Positions 1 through 11,497 of a DNA stretch of 64,000 bases are shown here, piece after piece (within the stretch, counting starts at the first letter, position 1; every line of letters starts with the position of its first letter). A program made the translations under genes and the position numbers. Location of the stretch: assembly GCA_037833965.1 (NCBI GenBank), contig AP031358.1, positions 2,302,001-2,366,000 on the forward strand. The letters run 5' to 3'. The stretch is from Marchantia polymorpha subsp. ruderalis. Taxonomy: Eukaryota; Streptophyta; Marchantiopsida; Marchantiales; Marchantiaceae. The notes beneath the pieces were generated by a model. The model saw only the letters and a program-made list of their open reading frames with translations. It did not search any database and was not told where the DNA came from.

Positions 1-1810
1 ACTCTTGATAACTGTGAGCAGCACTTTCTGAGGTTTGATACGCAAGCTTTCCAGACCTTTTACATGTGGAACAACTTGAGTCGAAAAACTTAATATATGA
101 GAGCTTAATATTAGTCAGAGATTTCATTTAGTTAAGATAAAGAGCAAAGAAATTACATTGTGGATAGGCCCAAGATTATGATTTTGCAGAATGGAACTCT
201 TATCTTTTAGATTATTTTTTCCTTTCAAGAATAATACTAATTAAATCTCTACAGCTTTTCGATAGTAGATCGATTTACATGGCCTCAATGTTCGACGAAC
301 CCTTGAAGTATACTTAATTTCGAAGATCCTCATGAAAACTTTTAATATTGTAAAGTAACTTAGTTTTCGCACACCTCCATTTGCTGCAGAGCTTCTCAAC
401 GATCGAAGCTAAACGAAGAGACTGTCAATCCTCTATTTCTCGAGTTAGCTGATGGCAGGCTTGTTCCAACCAAATTCTGATAAAGGACGCGATAGAACCT
501 GCATGATACTTGCTAAAGTCAAGATGAATCCTCTCAAGAGGTTACATAATTCGAGCAAGTGAGTTCTATGCATGGCTTCGAACAATACTGATACATTTCA
601 GATAACGAAATGATTCATAACTTCTTATATGTTGATATGTTGCACATTCTAGTTGATAAGACCAACTTACATGTGAGCACATATAATAGACATATTCACT
701 GAAATGATGCAAGTCATATTGCATTTTTTGCACTCGTATGCTGAAAATAAATATGCACAATGAAAAGAATTAAAGCTCGTTGCTCAATTGATAAAAAGTT
801 TGAAAAGGACTCGTATTAGACTACGTCTGTCTTTATCGTTACTGAACTTTTAGCATCTTTTACAGCATGAGAAGATAAGAATTATATCTAATTCAACATA
901 TTTTGAAAATATTGACAAGTTTAAATCTGGGTTCTTCATTTTGGATCCACTGTTTTCATTAAAAAAAAATTTACAAATTTAGAATTACATATTTTTTAAT
1001 AAAATTCTGAGGAAAATGTAATTTTTAAATCATCTAATGTAATCACATGAAATTATAAATTAAAAATTAGAAACTAAAACACATAAAATGATTTTTAATA
1101 ATCAGATCAATACATTATATGAAGTAGAAAAGTAAAGAGATAAAACGATGAAATTAACAAATTTTCATAGATAGTAAGGGATGCAAGTGACTTCGAGTTG
1201 GGGCGGCTACGACCTAGATGTTATTTCTAGAAGTTAACGAGGCTCGGAATTGCTATATTGCTTGGGTCTAAAAATCCTTGTTTTTTTGGATTCCTTGTAA
1301 ATCAGAGTCTCCACACCGTAGATCTACATATAAGCATTTTCGAGGTTCGGGTGTAAAGATAAAGACTTTTCCGCGCATCTGTGAATCGAGTTCCGTTACA
1401 CGCTTGTAGGAATGGTGGAATGTAATTGGTGAAAATCCAATGGTTTCAGTTTTAAAACTCAATTTGAAACATAATTGGACCAACTTGGAGATCACGTAAC
1501 TGTTTAATCTAAAAGAGTGAATTTGGACTTGAAAAAAAAATATTTGAAAAACTTTGATGAATGATTGAGAGAGGAAGCTGTAATTTGTGTTGTTTTGTAA
1601 TGAGAAGATAATTTTTTTTGAAGGTTTTAAAACTTAATCAAGCAATTCTTTTTAGATTTCATTTGCACCCAATAACGTTGTAATAGCAACACAAAGGAGC
1701 ACTGTCATTGTATATAAAATTACTTTGAGAATATCAGTTTGGGTCTTGAGCAGTCTCTTGGATTCTTCATGTTAGTTATGGTCACATGTATTCAAGATAG
1801 CTTTCTAAAG

Positions 1811-1842
1811 GCACGAGCGTTGACTATAGTCAACGCTCGTGC
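1811..1842. repeat. perfect 32-bp palindrome
   Basis: Two 16-base arms with no spacer, each starting GCACGAGCGTTGACTA. The centre contains TTGACTATAGTCAA, so two TTGAC cores (the core of plant WRKY W-boxes) face each other. It is GC-richer than its surroundings. It could form a hairpin or bind a dimeric protein; neither is shown. Confidence 0.9.
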
Positions 1843-1888
1843 TCTTCTTGTGTTCTTTTCGTCAGCCATTTCTTTAACTCACACTGTC

Positions 1889-2008
1889 CTAAGTTTTTTG
1901 TACCTTCTAACTCAAAATATTCTTTTCTTAAAGATCGCTTTCTCTCTACTAAGTTTTTGGGCCTTCTATCTCAAAATATTCTTTTCTAAAAGGTCACTTT
2001 CTCTCTAC
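1889..2008. repeat. two-copy tandem repeat, 60-bp period
   Basis: Two head-to-tail copies begin CTAAGTTTTT at 1,889 and 1,949 and both end in CTTTCTCTCTA. They differ by several substitutions and a single-base length change. No function is evident. Confidence 0.8.
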
Positions 2009-5000
2009 TACTACTATGCAAGTAATATACGTATCAGCGTATGAGACGTCAGCTATTTTAAACATCTCAAACTCGATTTACAAGCCCGAGGTTTACCTAA
2101 AGTGTTGACTTATTTTCACTAATAGTTCCACTCAGCAAGTAGAGGATGAAAAATCTTGTTGAAATATTAATTCATTAGAACATGGTGAAAAGAGCAAAAT
2201 TAAATTCTTGAATAAAACTAGAAGTTGTGCAATGAACCCTTAATGCAAACGGAAAATAATAAATTATTTGATAATTTTCCTCTTTTGAGATTTGAATAGA
2301 AATTTCATATTATATAGATAATCGCGTTCACTCTTTGCATTCTTCCGTGGACTATATACAGTTTTTGTATAATCACAGAACTGTTAGATGATAAAACTAA
2401 ATAAATCATCAATCATGTGCACAGAGATTTAAGAAATTCAAGATCTTTGGATTGACATCTTACTTATAATATGAATGACTAATGTAAAAGGGGAAAAAAA
2501 AGTAGCAAACGCTAACTGCTATTTAAATAATCCAAGGTGTACAAGGATTTCATGTATGTGGATTCAATTCTCGGTAAATTTTTTATAAACATCTAGCCTA
2601 GATAGTGTTGATATATTCTGTTTAAAAGAGTCCTTAAAATCCTTATTTATTTTTTACTAAAGTTTTTCTCTTGTCAAGATTATATTCAGCAAGATCTTGC
2701 AAAATGAATATCATGTTCGTCAATCATTTGAATTACGGTATTCCAATTCACTGCTTGTTAACACAAACATGATTGATTTATGTGTAAACATCTTTATTTA
2801 TATGAAATCAAAGAATAGACCAGTAAAAATGGAATAAAAATTAATAAATAAACTAACTAATGTCAACAATATGTGTGCTAAATATGTTTTCATTGAATTT
2901 GTTAATTGAAAAAAATGTCAATAATCTATGTTTTTATTAGATAATTATTGAATGTACTAATTGAAAACAACAAGTTAACAATCCATATACTTTTTGGGTA
3001 CTGATTGAGTTTTTTTTATCGTCAAGACTCTTGATGATTGTAAAATTTATGTGCCATGTGATTCATCTTTTATGAGTGAACTAGAGAATCGAGTTCTAAC
3101 TTTATTTTGGTGTAGCTGTTGGATAATATATATACATATAAAGAATCGTTTTTGGAATCTCTCATATTCAAAGTTTTAACATTATCTTTTGAATGCTATT
3201 TTTCATCTCTAGTGTTACAATGAATAGAAAAAATGTATTTTTATAATATATATTATTATTGATGAAACAAGAAAAAGTATGCAACGAGATTTGATTCTTG
3301 AAACTGTACAAATATTTTTCATAAAAATAAAAATGTCAAATTAAATTAATTTTTTTATTCATAAAATATTACATAAATGTGATGCAAAATAACGAATCTC
3401 TAATTTTTTCAACATTGATTTTTCTTTCGAAAAAATTATCATATTTGACTCTACATTGTGAGTTATTGGAGTGCATAATTTATGATAAAAATGACTTGAT
3501 AATGAGAGTAGAATTGATACACACAGCTTTTCATCACAAATTAATGTGAATTTGCATTAAGAAATTTCAATTGCTTCATTTTTTTTTGAAAATATTTATG
3601 TAATGTATGGAAATCATAATTTTGAAAATAATATTTTATGCAAATTCATGGTGAAAATATCATAATTAGATAATATGTCGATTTCAATATTTTTTTGATA
3701 GATGATTTGATGAAAACATGAATATATCAATTAGTATATCGCAGGTCTTGAATTTTATCAAGGCTTAGATAAAAAAATTAAAGAATAACTAGCGTAGATA
3801 GATTCATAAAGTAACAAATCATAAGTTATAAATTTTTGTAATTGTAAGTGAATGGTAAAACATTTACTACCGAGAGACACGGAGTTTAAAATATTTTGAT
3901 GAAAGTTTCAAGCTCAAACATCAGCAAACCTTATCAATATTTCAGAATAAAACAAAAGAAGAATTTAGAATATTAAAATTTTTGCAATCTATTGCTTTGA
4001 ATGAAATAATATTTTAAAGTGAAAATTTCCAAAAGAAGTAGATATTGGGAGTTTGAAAGCCATATATCATGAGTATGAATTGTAAATGTCTATGTAAAAA
4101 CACAAATTGAAAATTCCGATTGATACTTTAGGAAGTTTTCAAAATGTAGTTTAGATTGACCTTGATGAAAGATATTAATGAAGGGTTGAGTATTTGATTC
4201 GTTTAATAAGACACATAAAATCATTAGAGACACAAATATAGAGTAAAATTATATTTATATATACATAATTAAATTACGAAAAATGAATCATTTTTGTTTC
4301 ACTTAAATATGATGTCATTATCTAAACATAAGAAATGAAAAATTACACATCGAAATATATTGCAAAATAGAAGTGATAATAAAAGTGAATGAATATTTCA
4401 TAGAGATTTAAGTCATGTTGAAAGAAAAATTTGAATTTTTTTTAATAAAACATAATTTTTCAAATATTATACATTTTTATTTAAAATTGTGTGCATTCAA
4501 GGAAAGATTTTCCAGTTTATATTTTATAAGTTTATACTTCTCTGAAAATCAAGATGATTTTTTGTATAATTTATTTGTAGTTTGAAATCAAAGAGTCATA
4601 TGGATCACAAGATTGAAATGATATTTAAAATAATACTAATCTACATAATTTCATGTTCTTTGAATCCATCAAATTCTAATTAGAACAAAATAAGATTCAT
4701 TCAATCAAAATTTTTCTTTCATGAAACAAAAACGAATTTACTTACTCTGCCATGTCAACGTTATATTTCATGATGAATTTGATTACATTAGATTGTTTTG
4801 ATATATTAATGAAGATGTGAAACAATATCAATCCAGAAATAAACTGATACTGAAAAATTATTAAGTTAATCAAATTTACTTGTAACAATAATTCTATCAT
4901 ATAAATTCTTTTAATTTTGCAAATTTCATCAATGAAGTTATCAAAATTGAAATTTAATATTTTTTTTGAAAAATTACATTTTTTTATCAAATACTTTTAT

Positions 5001-5902
5001 TGATAAAAATCATATTTCTTAACTTAAATGACATAACAAGTCTTAAAAATTAATTGATTATAAAAATCCTAATTTTGTAGAATTAACATGTTGAAAAATG
5101 TCAAATTAATTGTATATATTATTTCAAAATCTATATATATGTAAAATTTATTTTGCATTTTTATTTGAACATAAGCTCAATAAAACTAAATACACTATAT
5201 TCAAATAAAAAGTTCAAGACATAATTTCATCACAATTTTACAAAATGTATATTTTTCTTGAGCTCATTTCTTTTAAACGTAATGAATTCTATATATGTAC
5301 TTGAATATCATGTACTTGAATTTATGTTTTACTTTTTGTGATTTTATTAGCTTATCTTAAATTCTCTTAATACTTTGTATGATGTGATTTTCAGAAAGAA
5401 GAGAAATGGTGTTTGTATTGTGAAACACAATATACAATATTTCATTCTAACATTAATTGAGTTATCTTAATTGTAATATACTCTCAAAATTTGCATTCTT
5501 AATATTTCAAACTTTGTATTGAGTAAGTTTTGAATATATCAATCAATATTTTCTTTTCTTTTATAGAATTGTTTTAATTCTAAGTTCATTAGATATTTCA
5601 ATCAACACCACATGATTCAAATATATATATTTTGCTTTCTATCATGCTAAATTCAAAAAAATTATTAATCAACATGACTATATCCATTCAAAAACTTCGA
5701 AAATTACTTTGAACCTATTTTCTTTTTTTTACTCTTTTTATGTTTGTGAATTGAATTTTGAAGGTGAATTTGAAGCGAGTGACAATTGCTTAAAATGATG
5801 TTACACTACAATAGAATTGTTGAAATTAACTCAGTTTAAGAAATAACCTCAAGTTCTAACTTGTTATAGCTTGTGTTGGGTATATATACTCAACGTTCGT
5901 GT

Positions 5903-6010
5903 ATTACTTTGAACACGTTTTTCAATATACTCTCACGTGTGAACTTCTCATTGTGGATTACTTTGAACACACTTTTCAATATACTCTCACGTGTGATCTT
6001 CTCATTGTGA
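5903..6010. repeat. two-copy tandem repeat, 54-bp period
   Basis: Two adjacent 54-bp copies contain TTTCAATATACTCTCACGTG and differ at only a few positions. The period is a multiple of three, so an 81-codon open frame runs through both with a repeated YFEHxFQYTLTC peptide, but that frame has no other sign of being a gene. Confidence 0.85.
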
Positions 6011-7470
6011 CCATGTTACATGTTGAACCATGTGACATCTTGCATGTGTCTCTTGTTAACTGTCACTTGTTGTGTGTTTCTGATTCTAGGCTAAGAGTTA
6101 ACAAATGGTATAAGAGGGGACGGTTTTTTTATGGGTATTTGTGACAATTTTCCGACGGTGCTTTTGACAAAATTTTTAAAGTTTTTCGAAACAAACTTTG
6201 CTGATAGAAAATGAGTTGAATTTGTTACAGTTTTTTCTTTCACTGTTACTTTTTTGAAGTTACTGATAGTTTGCTGACTTATTTGGAGAGGAACAGAGAT
6301 GAGAGTTGTTGGAATGTTTCTTTTCAACTAACTTGTGTTTGAAACTTTCTGATAACTTCAGAGGTTTAATAATTTCACTCATATCCGAGTGAAAGAAACC
6401 CATGGTCCAAAATTGCATGATAACCAATACATAAGATAGTTAAAATTTTGAAAATCATGCTCTGGATTCATGAGTTTTGAAAACATATTCCAACTAGAAA
6501 GGTGTTATGCGTTGGGCTAATGAGTTTGACAGTCACCTTCTAACTCAAAGAAGGTGTTATTGAAGTTACTGGATAATGATGTACACAATGTTATGCTATA
6601 ATTATTATCATGAAATTTTTTAATTTAAATATAAAATATTTAAACTAAAATGTTGCTGAATTTAATATTATTGAAATTATTTTTGTATTTCATTTAAGAA
6701 ATTAATCTCTTTGTGTTTATTGGACTCTCTCTTTATATGCAACGTTTACGGTCTCTACCAGTTCAAAGACAGTAGTTGTAGAGTCGGTCTGGTTACTCAA
6801 GCCGCACCTGAATCAAGAATTGTTTCTATATTTCTGACAAAATGTGTGCAATTTCTAAATCTTTCAGGAAGAGTGCCTACACAGTGTTACATACCACATA
6901 AAGTGTAAACTGCATAGGGAAAATGCTGAGCCGGTTAGTGAGAGAGAGAGAGTTAAAGAACCCGTTAAAATCGTCTCCATGACGTGTCTATCCCCACACA
7001 TTACATACAGTGAAAGAATGTGCAGAGGTCTGTCTGATTTACACTTTGTGAAGTGTCCGTTGAGGTGTTGAAATATCTTGTTGTGACAGCGCAATCGATT
7101 TATTTTGAACTTTAAATCGACAAATCCTAAGTTTTGGACTGAGATCAAACAGAGAAAAGTAAAGCTTGAATCAACATGTCATAGAAGCCGCTAACAGATG
7201 CAATATTTGAAAATTCGGTGGCAGGCTTGAAACGGCCGAGCCCGTTCTCTACTAGATATGACACCATTCCTCCTGGTAGATAAGGGGCTTACACCGGTCC
7301 TCTAGCTTTTGCTTCCGGTTCTTGTTCATAAACGTACATGGATCGGCGATGCCTTTGTGATCCTGTGGTTATCTCCGTCTTATCACTGAGATTTGTATAT
7401 CCACACGACTTTCCTTCATGATCAGACTATTCTGGGAATCCATATTGAATGTGGTAACGAAGAATCACTG

Positions 7471-7866
7471 ATGACGTCTATCACATCGCTAGTAATGACC
7501 TCTCTGAATGAAAATGTGACTTGGAAAAGCATAATGGTCTCGACATCGAGCGACAAGACTTGTAAATCTCAAGTAGTCATTTTCCTCTGTACGGTGGCAT
7601 GGATCCTGCTGTTAGTGTTGAGCGCGTGTTTAGCTCCTTCGTTTGGTGTTCTAGCATGTTTACATGAGAAGATTGAAACTTTGAACATGCTTCTGAGGCA
7701 AATCAGAGAGACACTTGAAAAAGGATCACAGGAAATGGATGTTCTTCGGTCTGAGCTGCATGAGCTGGTAACAAGATTTCCTCCACCAACGAGGACTGAT
7801 GACGCGGGTACGAGTCATGTGCGAGGTCAGTCAATTGATGCTTCAGATGAACCAGAGCAGATGTAG
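7471..7866 (+). CDS. small single-pass membrane protein with coiled coil, function unknown
   Basis: Intronless frame ending TAG at 7,864-7,866. In-frame ATGs lie at 7,471, 7,495 and 7,534; the last gives 110 residues and places the membrane segment nearest the N-terminus. The open frame runs upstream to 7,393 but without an ATG. From the 7,534 start, residues about 14-43 are one long hydrophobic stretch (VVIFLCTVAWILLLVLSACL and onward), residues about 44-82 form a charged heptad-like helix (HEKIETLNMLLRQIRETLEK and onward), and the tail is Pro/Thr/Asp-rich and acidic. The longer start adds an NVT sequon. No family is recognised. The layout matches the frames at 9,507 and 28,828. An AATAAA lies 150 bases downstream. 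It could be an exon of a larger gene. Confidence 0.5.
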   Translation: MTSITSLVMTSLNENVTWKSIMVSTSSDKTCKSQVVIFLCTVAWILLLVLSACLAPSFGVLACLHEKIETLNMLLRQIRETLEKGSQEMDVLRSELHELVTRFPPPTRTDDAGTSHVRGQSIDASDEPEQM

Positions 7867-9506
7867 CACGAGTCGACGGATCTTTCAGTGCAAAATCATG
7901 TGCACCAAAGGAAGTATTAGTATTTGCCACCAGATACAGAGGCGGCGCTTCCGAACTTGTTTTACTTCCAGGAACGAAGTGAAAGGATGAGAGATCAGTA
8001 GACTTCGAACTTATATCAAATAAAATACTTCAACTATATTCTTCTGTACTCGTTCTTAGTAGTACATATAAAGGAAAGTGAGCACATCTCAGTCAGCAAA
8101 ATTTGCTATTCGTGTGAGATCTACGAAGTTCTTTGGGTGCTCAATGTCATTCTGTCGTTACCTTTATTTCCATAAGTGTCATATCTTTGTGAATTCTCTG
8201 TACTCCTCCTCATATAGTAGCATTTGAAGAATATCCAAGATTTCCAAGCTATAACACAAGTACATTCTTGCTCTACCCTGTGATACCTGCATTGCACTTT
8301 GAGTAGCTTATGTTTGGTCTCAAGAGTATATGTCAATATTAACATGTGATTACATATTCCAACAGTTATCATATTTAGAGTAGTCATTGAGAGATTTTCA
8401 TACGCTGAAGATCTATGTGAAACTTGTGTCGCTACACAGATGCTGACTACCGCGCATGTAGATCCAGTTGTCAGAAAAAGATCAACCACGATGAGCAAAA
8501 TTTCGGCAGATCTCTTGTGAATGTCACAGAACCTGTTCTTAAATTCTATTAAATTTTTCAAAACAGGTCAACGTCCCTGTTCAATGTGAAGCGAAATGCA
8601 GAACACCAAAGTTCTCTAAATATGATTCTTGTCACTGAATCATAACCACTAGCCGCAATTTACAGTCACTGGGTGTGGAAATTCTGAGCACCCGGTCAAA
8701 GTTCGTACATGTCGAAGAACAGATCGGATTAACTAAATTCAAACTAGTTTGTACAGTCTGGGCAAAGGGAGATGCTATCACGGTTTGTAATTGCAAGTTC
8801 TTTTGAATGAAAGTAAATTTCGTATCTCTGACATGCTAATCCCAACTTCTACCAACAGCAGCTCAGAAAGCAACATCTTTAGAATCTGAACGTTCTATCC
8901 GTGCCATGGGGTGAGATCCCAACCCCCTTTTGAACAGGTCATACCCACCTGAATATAAACGCCAAGTAGGATTATATGAGCGTAAAGTCCACGTACATGC
9001 TATGTTAGATTGAGTGCAATGTAGCAAAAACGAATAGATATTCGTAATGGTCTTTAAACAGAGCATGGTTCAACGATAACTAAAGAACGGTCAGTTGAGA
9101 ATGAAGAGCTGAGCTCGAAACTCAATTTTAGAATGTTCAGAGGAGCTTACAAGTACAAGTTGGGTGTGCGATGAGTGTCAGACGGAAGACTGCATGATTC
9201 TCTGACCAGATCGTTTGCTCGAGGTCGGCAGGATGTTTCTTCAGTTCTCAAAAATCTGAGAACTTTGAGTCTCAACCCTTTCCCAAATCTCTGGCTGGAT
9301 CACAGGAAACAGAAATATCGAGTTAGTAGACTTTTCTTGCGACTCAGTGTGTATGTTGGCCTGTTCTATCGATCTGGAAAACTCATCAGGTCATTGAGAA
9401 GCGGTGTGCTATGATGAAATCAGTCGTGTGATTGTTGGAAAAAGTGTGGTCCATCTACGTCCTTTGTATTTAAAAAAACAGAGATTCTGGACAACCAAAG
9501 GCAGAT
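7867..9506. other. non-coding or unassigned stretch between two small membrane-protein frames
   Basis: Mixed-composition DNA without a recognised gene. The longest open frame (minus strand, 8,121-8,561, 146 codons) starts at TTG rather than ATG and has no known motif. A plus frame at 9,175-9,414 is also featureless. 5' exons or leader sequence of the 9,507 gene could lie here but cannot be shown. Confidence 0.4.
8019..8024 (+). promoter_or_regulatory. possible poly(A) signal AATAAA
   Basis: AATAAA in an AT-rich context about 150 bases after the stop of the small membrane-protein frame. Position and sequence fit a plant near-upstream element, but the motif is common in AT-rich DNA. Confidence 0.3.
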
Positions 9507-9824
9507 ATGGCCGATTGTGGTGGTCAGTGGGCATGTCTTTCCGCCTCAGTGTTTATGTTCCTGGTCACTATATATGCATATCTCTACACATTCTACCTTC
9601 GCAGAAAAATCCACCAAATAAATAGAGATTTAGTGAGAAGCGAGGTGGATCTCGAAGATGGAAAGCAAGTCCTGGCAGCACTCTTGGCTCAGCTCTTTGC
9701 TTATATAGAACAGACTGCTCCATCAGTTGCCGAGCAAGCAGATCCAGCTCAGGCTACCTTTGTTTCACGCGATGCCGCACCCAGTGATGAGGGTCCATCT
9801 GATAGGAATGTTACCAGTAGCTGA
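9507..9824 (+). CDS. small single-pass membrane protein with coiled coil, function unknown
   Basis: 105 residues, ATG at 9,507 and TGA at 9,822-9,824. Residues about 9-30 are hydrophobic (ACLSASVFMFLVTIYAYLYT), followed by a basic anchor (LRRK) and a helical charged segment to about residue 70 (KIHQINRDLVRSEVDLEDGK and onward). The C-terminal 35 residues are Ser/Asp/Pro-rich and acidic. Length and order of parts match the frames at 7,534 and 28,828, although sequence identity is low by eye. The basic residues right after the membrane segment favour a cytosolic C-terminus. No family is recognised. The retrotransposon begins 670 bases downstream. Confidence 0.5.
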   Translation: MADCGGQWACLSASVFMFLVTIYAYLYTFYLRRKIHQINRDLVRSEVDLEDGKQVLAALLAQLFAYIEQTAPSVAEQADPAQATFVSRDAAPSDEGPSDRNVTSS

Positions 9825-10488
9825 GCTTAATTTGGCAGATCTATTCAGCTGTAGCTTCAACTTGTGCGCTTCGTAGACAAGTTTCATGAACCTTTTGTCA
9901 CATTATTGATGAGAATGGTAAATGGTAAATGGATTTAGAAGCGACAGCAAGGATGGCCTGCATTTCTAGATTAGCGTTTGTTCGTGAAAAGGATCCATTC
10001 CAGATGATTGCATTATAAACTGTATGGACTTCCACTTCAACTTCATTCGGTGTTTATCCTTGCTCCAGTAGCTACAAATCTTTGGATGTGCATTGAAAAC
10101 TCAAATCACTGAGTAATATTTCAAGTTTTTGTGAAGTGATTTCATGCGGGTCCTTAAAACTCTACTTTATGTCAGTAAGGCAGCAATTCAAGTATGTCTT
10201 CATTTCAGTGCAGTGCGTGTTTCCCGTGTCAAGGGGAAGGTAGTCCTCAGTAATCTTGTATGTCGTAAAGAGGTCATGCATGATATCAGAACTCCTATAC
10301 ACAATTCAACTGTAATTTAACCTTGCAATTGCTACTGAAGAATCGTTATCCAGTCTAGGTAGTATCCTTGGAACGAATGTCAATTTTTCATGTGAAAAGG
10401 TGTGATAAATTTCGTCCCCTTTCCGAAATCTTATCAAGCTCTCTGCTCTTGAATAAGACTGATGTGCTTGAGTTTCGGTGTTCCCACC
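9825..10488. other. intergenic DNA up to the retrotransposon insertion
   Basis: No recognised gene. A short minus-strand open frame (10,306-10,493) crosses the insertion point and continues in phase on the other side of the element (27,066-27,143) if the element and one target copy are removed, giving 87 codons without an ATG; see findings. Confidence 0.4.
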
Positions 10489-10493
10489 CTCTG
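10489..10493. repeat. target site duplication CTCTG, left copy
   Basis: CTCTG directly before the left LTR (TG at 10,494) is repeated directly after the right LTR (CA at 27,064-27,065). Five bases is the usual duplication made by Ty3/gypsy integrases. Confidence 0.95.
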
Positions 10494-10593
10494 TGTAATA
10501 ACCCACTAAAGGCTAAAACTGCAATATAGTGGTAGAAAGGTCGAACCCACAGGGACAGAGGAACACACAGGGTACAAAGTGTCACGTTTTAAC

Positions 10594-11060
10594 AGACTAT
10601 TGAGGAGTTTGAATTCTCAGGCGACTGTCACTCCCAGAAATACTGCAAGTGTCCACTCGGAGCGCACTCGGAGGTCGCACAGTGCAGCGTAACACACACA
10701 CACACACCTGAAACTACAGAAACACAACCCAGAGATCCGTTAGGACCTCTACTTCAAGATTTCAGGGGGAAAGTCTCTCAAGAGTACACTCTGCGAAGCT
10801 GCGGGTAGTGACTTCCAACTCCGGCTTTTACAACACTTCCACTAGCTTGCTGCTAGTGTAGGAAACCCGGTTTGGACTGCCTACTTCGGATCGAAGTCAC
10901 TCAGACGCGGTGAACAACACTCTCAACTCACAAAAGCGCAGAGAACACAGGTCCGCACTGAAGGACTCACTGAGAAACATTCCAGTAACACAATGACAGT
11001 CTATTGAAGAGTTTGAATTCTCAGGCACTTGTCATTCCCAGAAATACTACAGGGGTTACC
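10594..11060. repeat. direct repeat inside the LTR (about 60 bp, 404 bp apart)
   Basis: About 10,594-10,650 and 10,998-11,060 share CTATTGARGAGTTTGAATTC, then TCAGGC, a variable stretch, and CCCAGAAATACT. Both lie downstream of the TATA box on the minus strand, so in inferred R-U5. The same pair occurs at +11,184 in the other LTR. It may reflect an old internal duplication of the R-U5 region. Confidence 0.8.
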
Positions 11061-11452
11061 CTCAAGGCACCTGCTGCAGCGTAACCTGAATTTACAACCA
11101 AGGCTTACACGAAGTAGCAAAACTTCACTTTGGCATTCAGGGGAAAAATCCCAAGGAGTACAATCGGAAAGAAACACTCGAAGGTGTAGGGGCGAAACTG
11201 TTCAAGTATCTAACTAGTCACTGGCTCTGAGCATCGGCAGTCACCCGCAGGTGCAGATCCGAACTACTCAAGTCTCTAACCAATGTACTAGCTCTGAACA
11301 TTCGGCCGAAGGCCTTCAGCTACAAAATGCGGAACGCTAAGTTGTAACTCCTCGTGCGTGGTGACAGAACTCAAGGACACAAACACGCAAAGGAAATGGG
11401 TTCCTGATCTGCACTTCTGATGGGAAAGAACCCCAGGCAAAACGCCTGGAAC

Positions 11453-11461
11453 TATTTTATA
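11453..11461 (-). promoter_or_regulatory. TATA box of the left LTR
   Basis: Minus-strand TATAAAATA within GGTATAAAATAG, 37 bases past the stop of the LTR ORF. It is the only strong TATA box noticed in the LTR, so transcription should start 25-35 bases on, near 11,425. That makes everything from 15,881 to about 11,425, the ORF included, U3. In this copy (3' LTR) the site is probably not used for the element's own RNA. Confidence 0.65.
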
Positions 11462-11497
11462 CCTTCTAAGTCCTACCTAGCACTACACTGCACTACG

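Larger units (their letters stand above)
1..7470. other. AT-rich intergenic tract, no recognised gene
   Basis: Strongly AT-rich DNA, richest at roughly 2-5.8 kb. All open frames are short (under about 100 codons) with AT-driven residue use (Ile, Asn, Lys, Phe), and none shows a domain or believable splice structure. The only structured items seen are the palindrome at 1,811, the tandem repeat at 1,889 and the tandem duplication at 5,903, listed separately. It could be decayed transposon DNA, but no recognisable transposon protein remains. Confidence 0.6.

Noticed and set aside
4742-4990. Minus-strand 82-codon Ile/Asn/Lys-rich frame
   Set aside because: Expected by chance in such AT-rich DNA; considered as organelle-derived sequence but nothing recognisable supports that.
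8121-8561. Minus-strand 146-codon frame
   Set aside because: Starts at TTG with no nearby ATG, no recognised motif, and composition not clearly protein-like.
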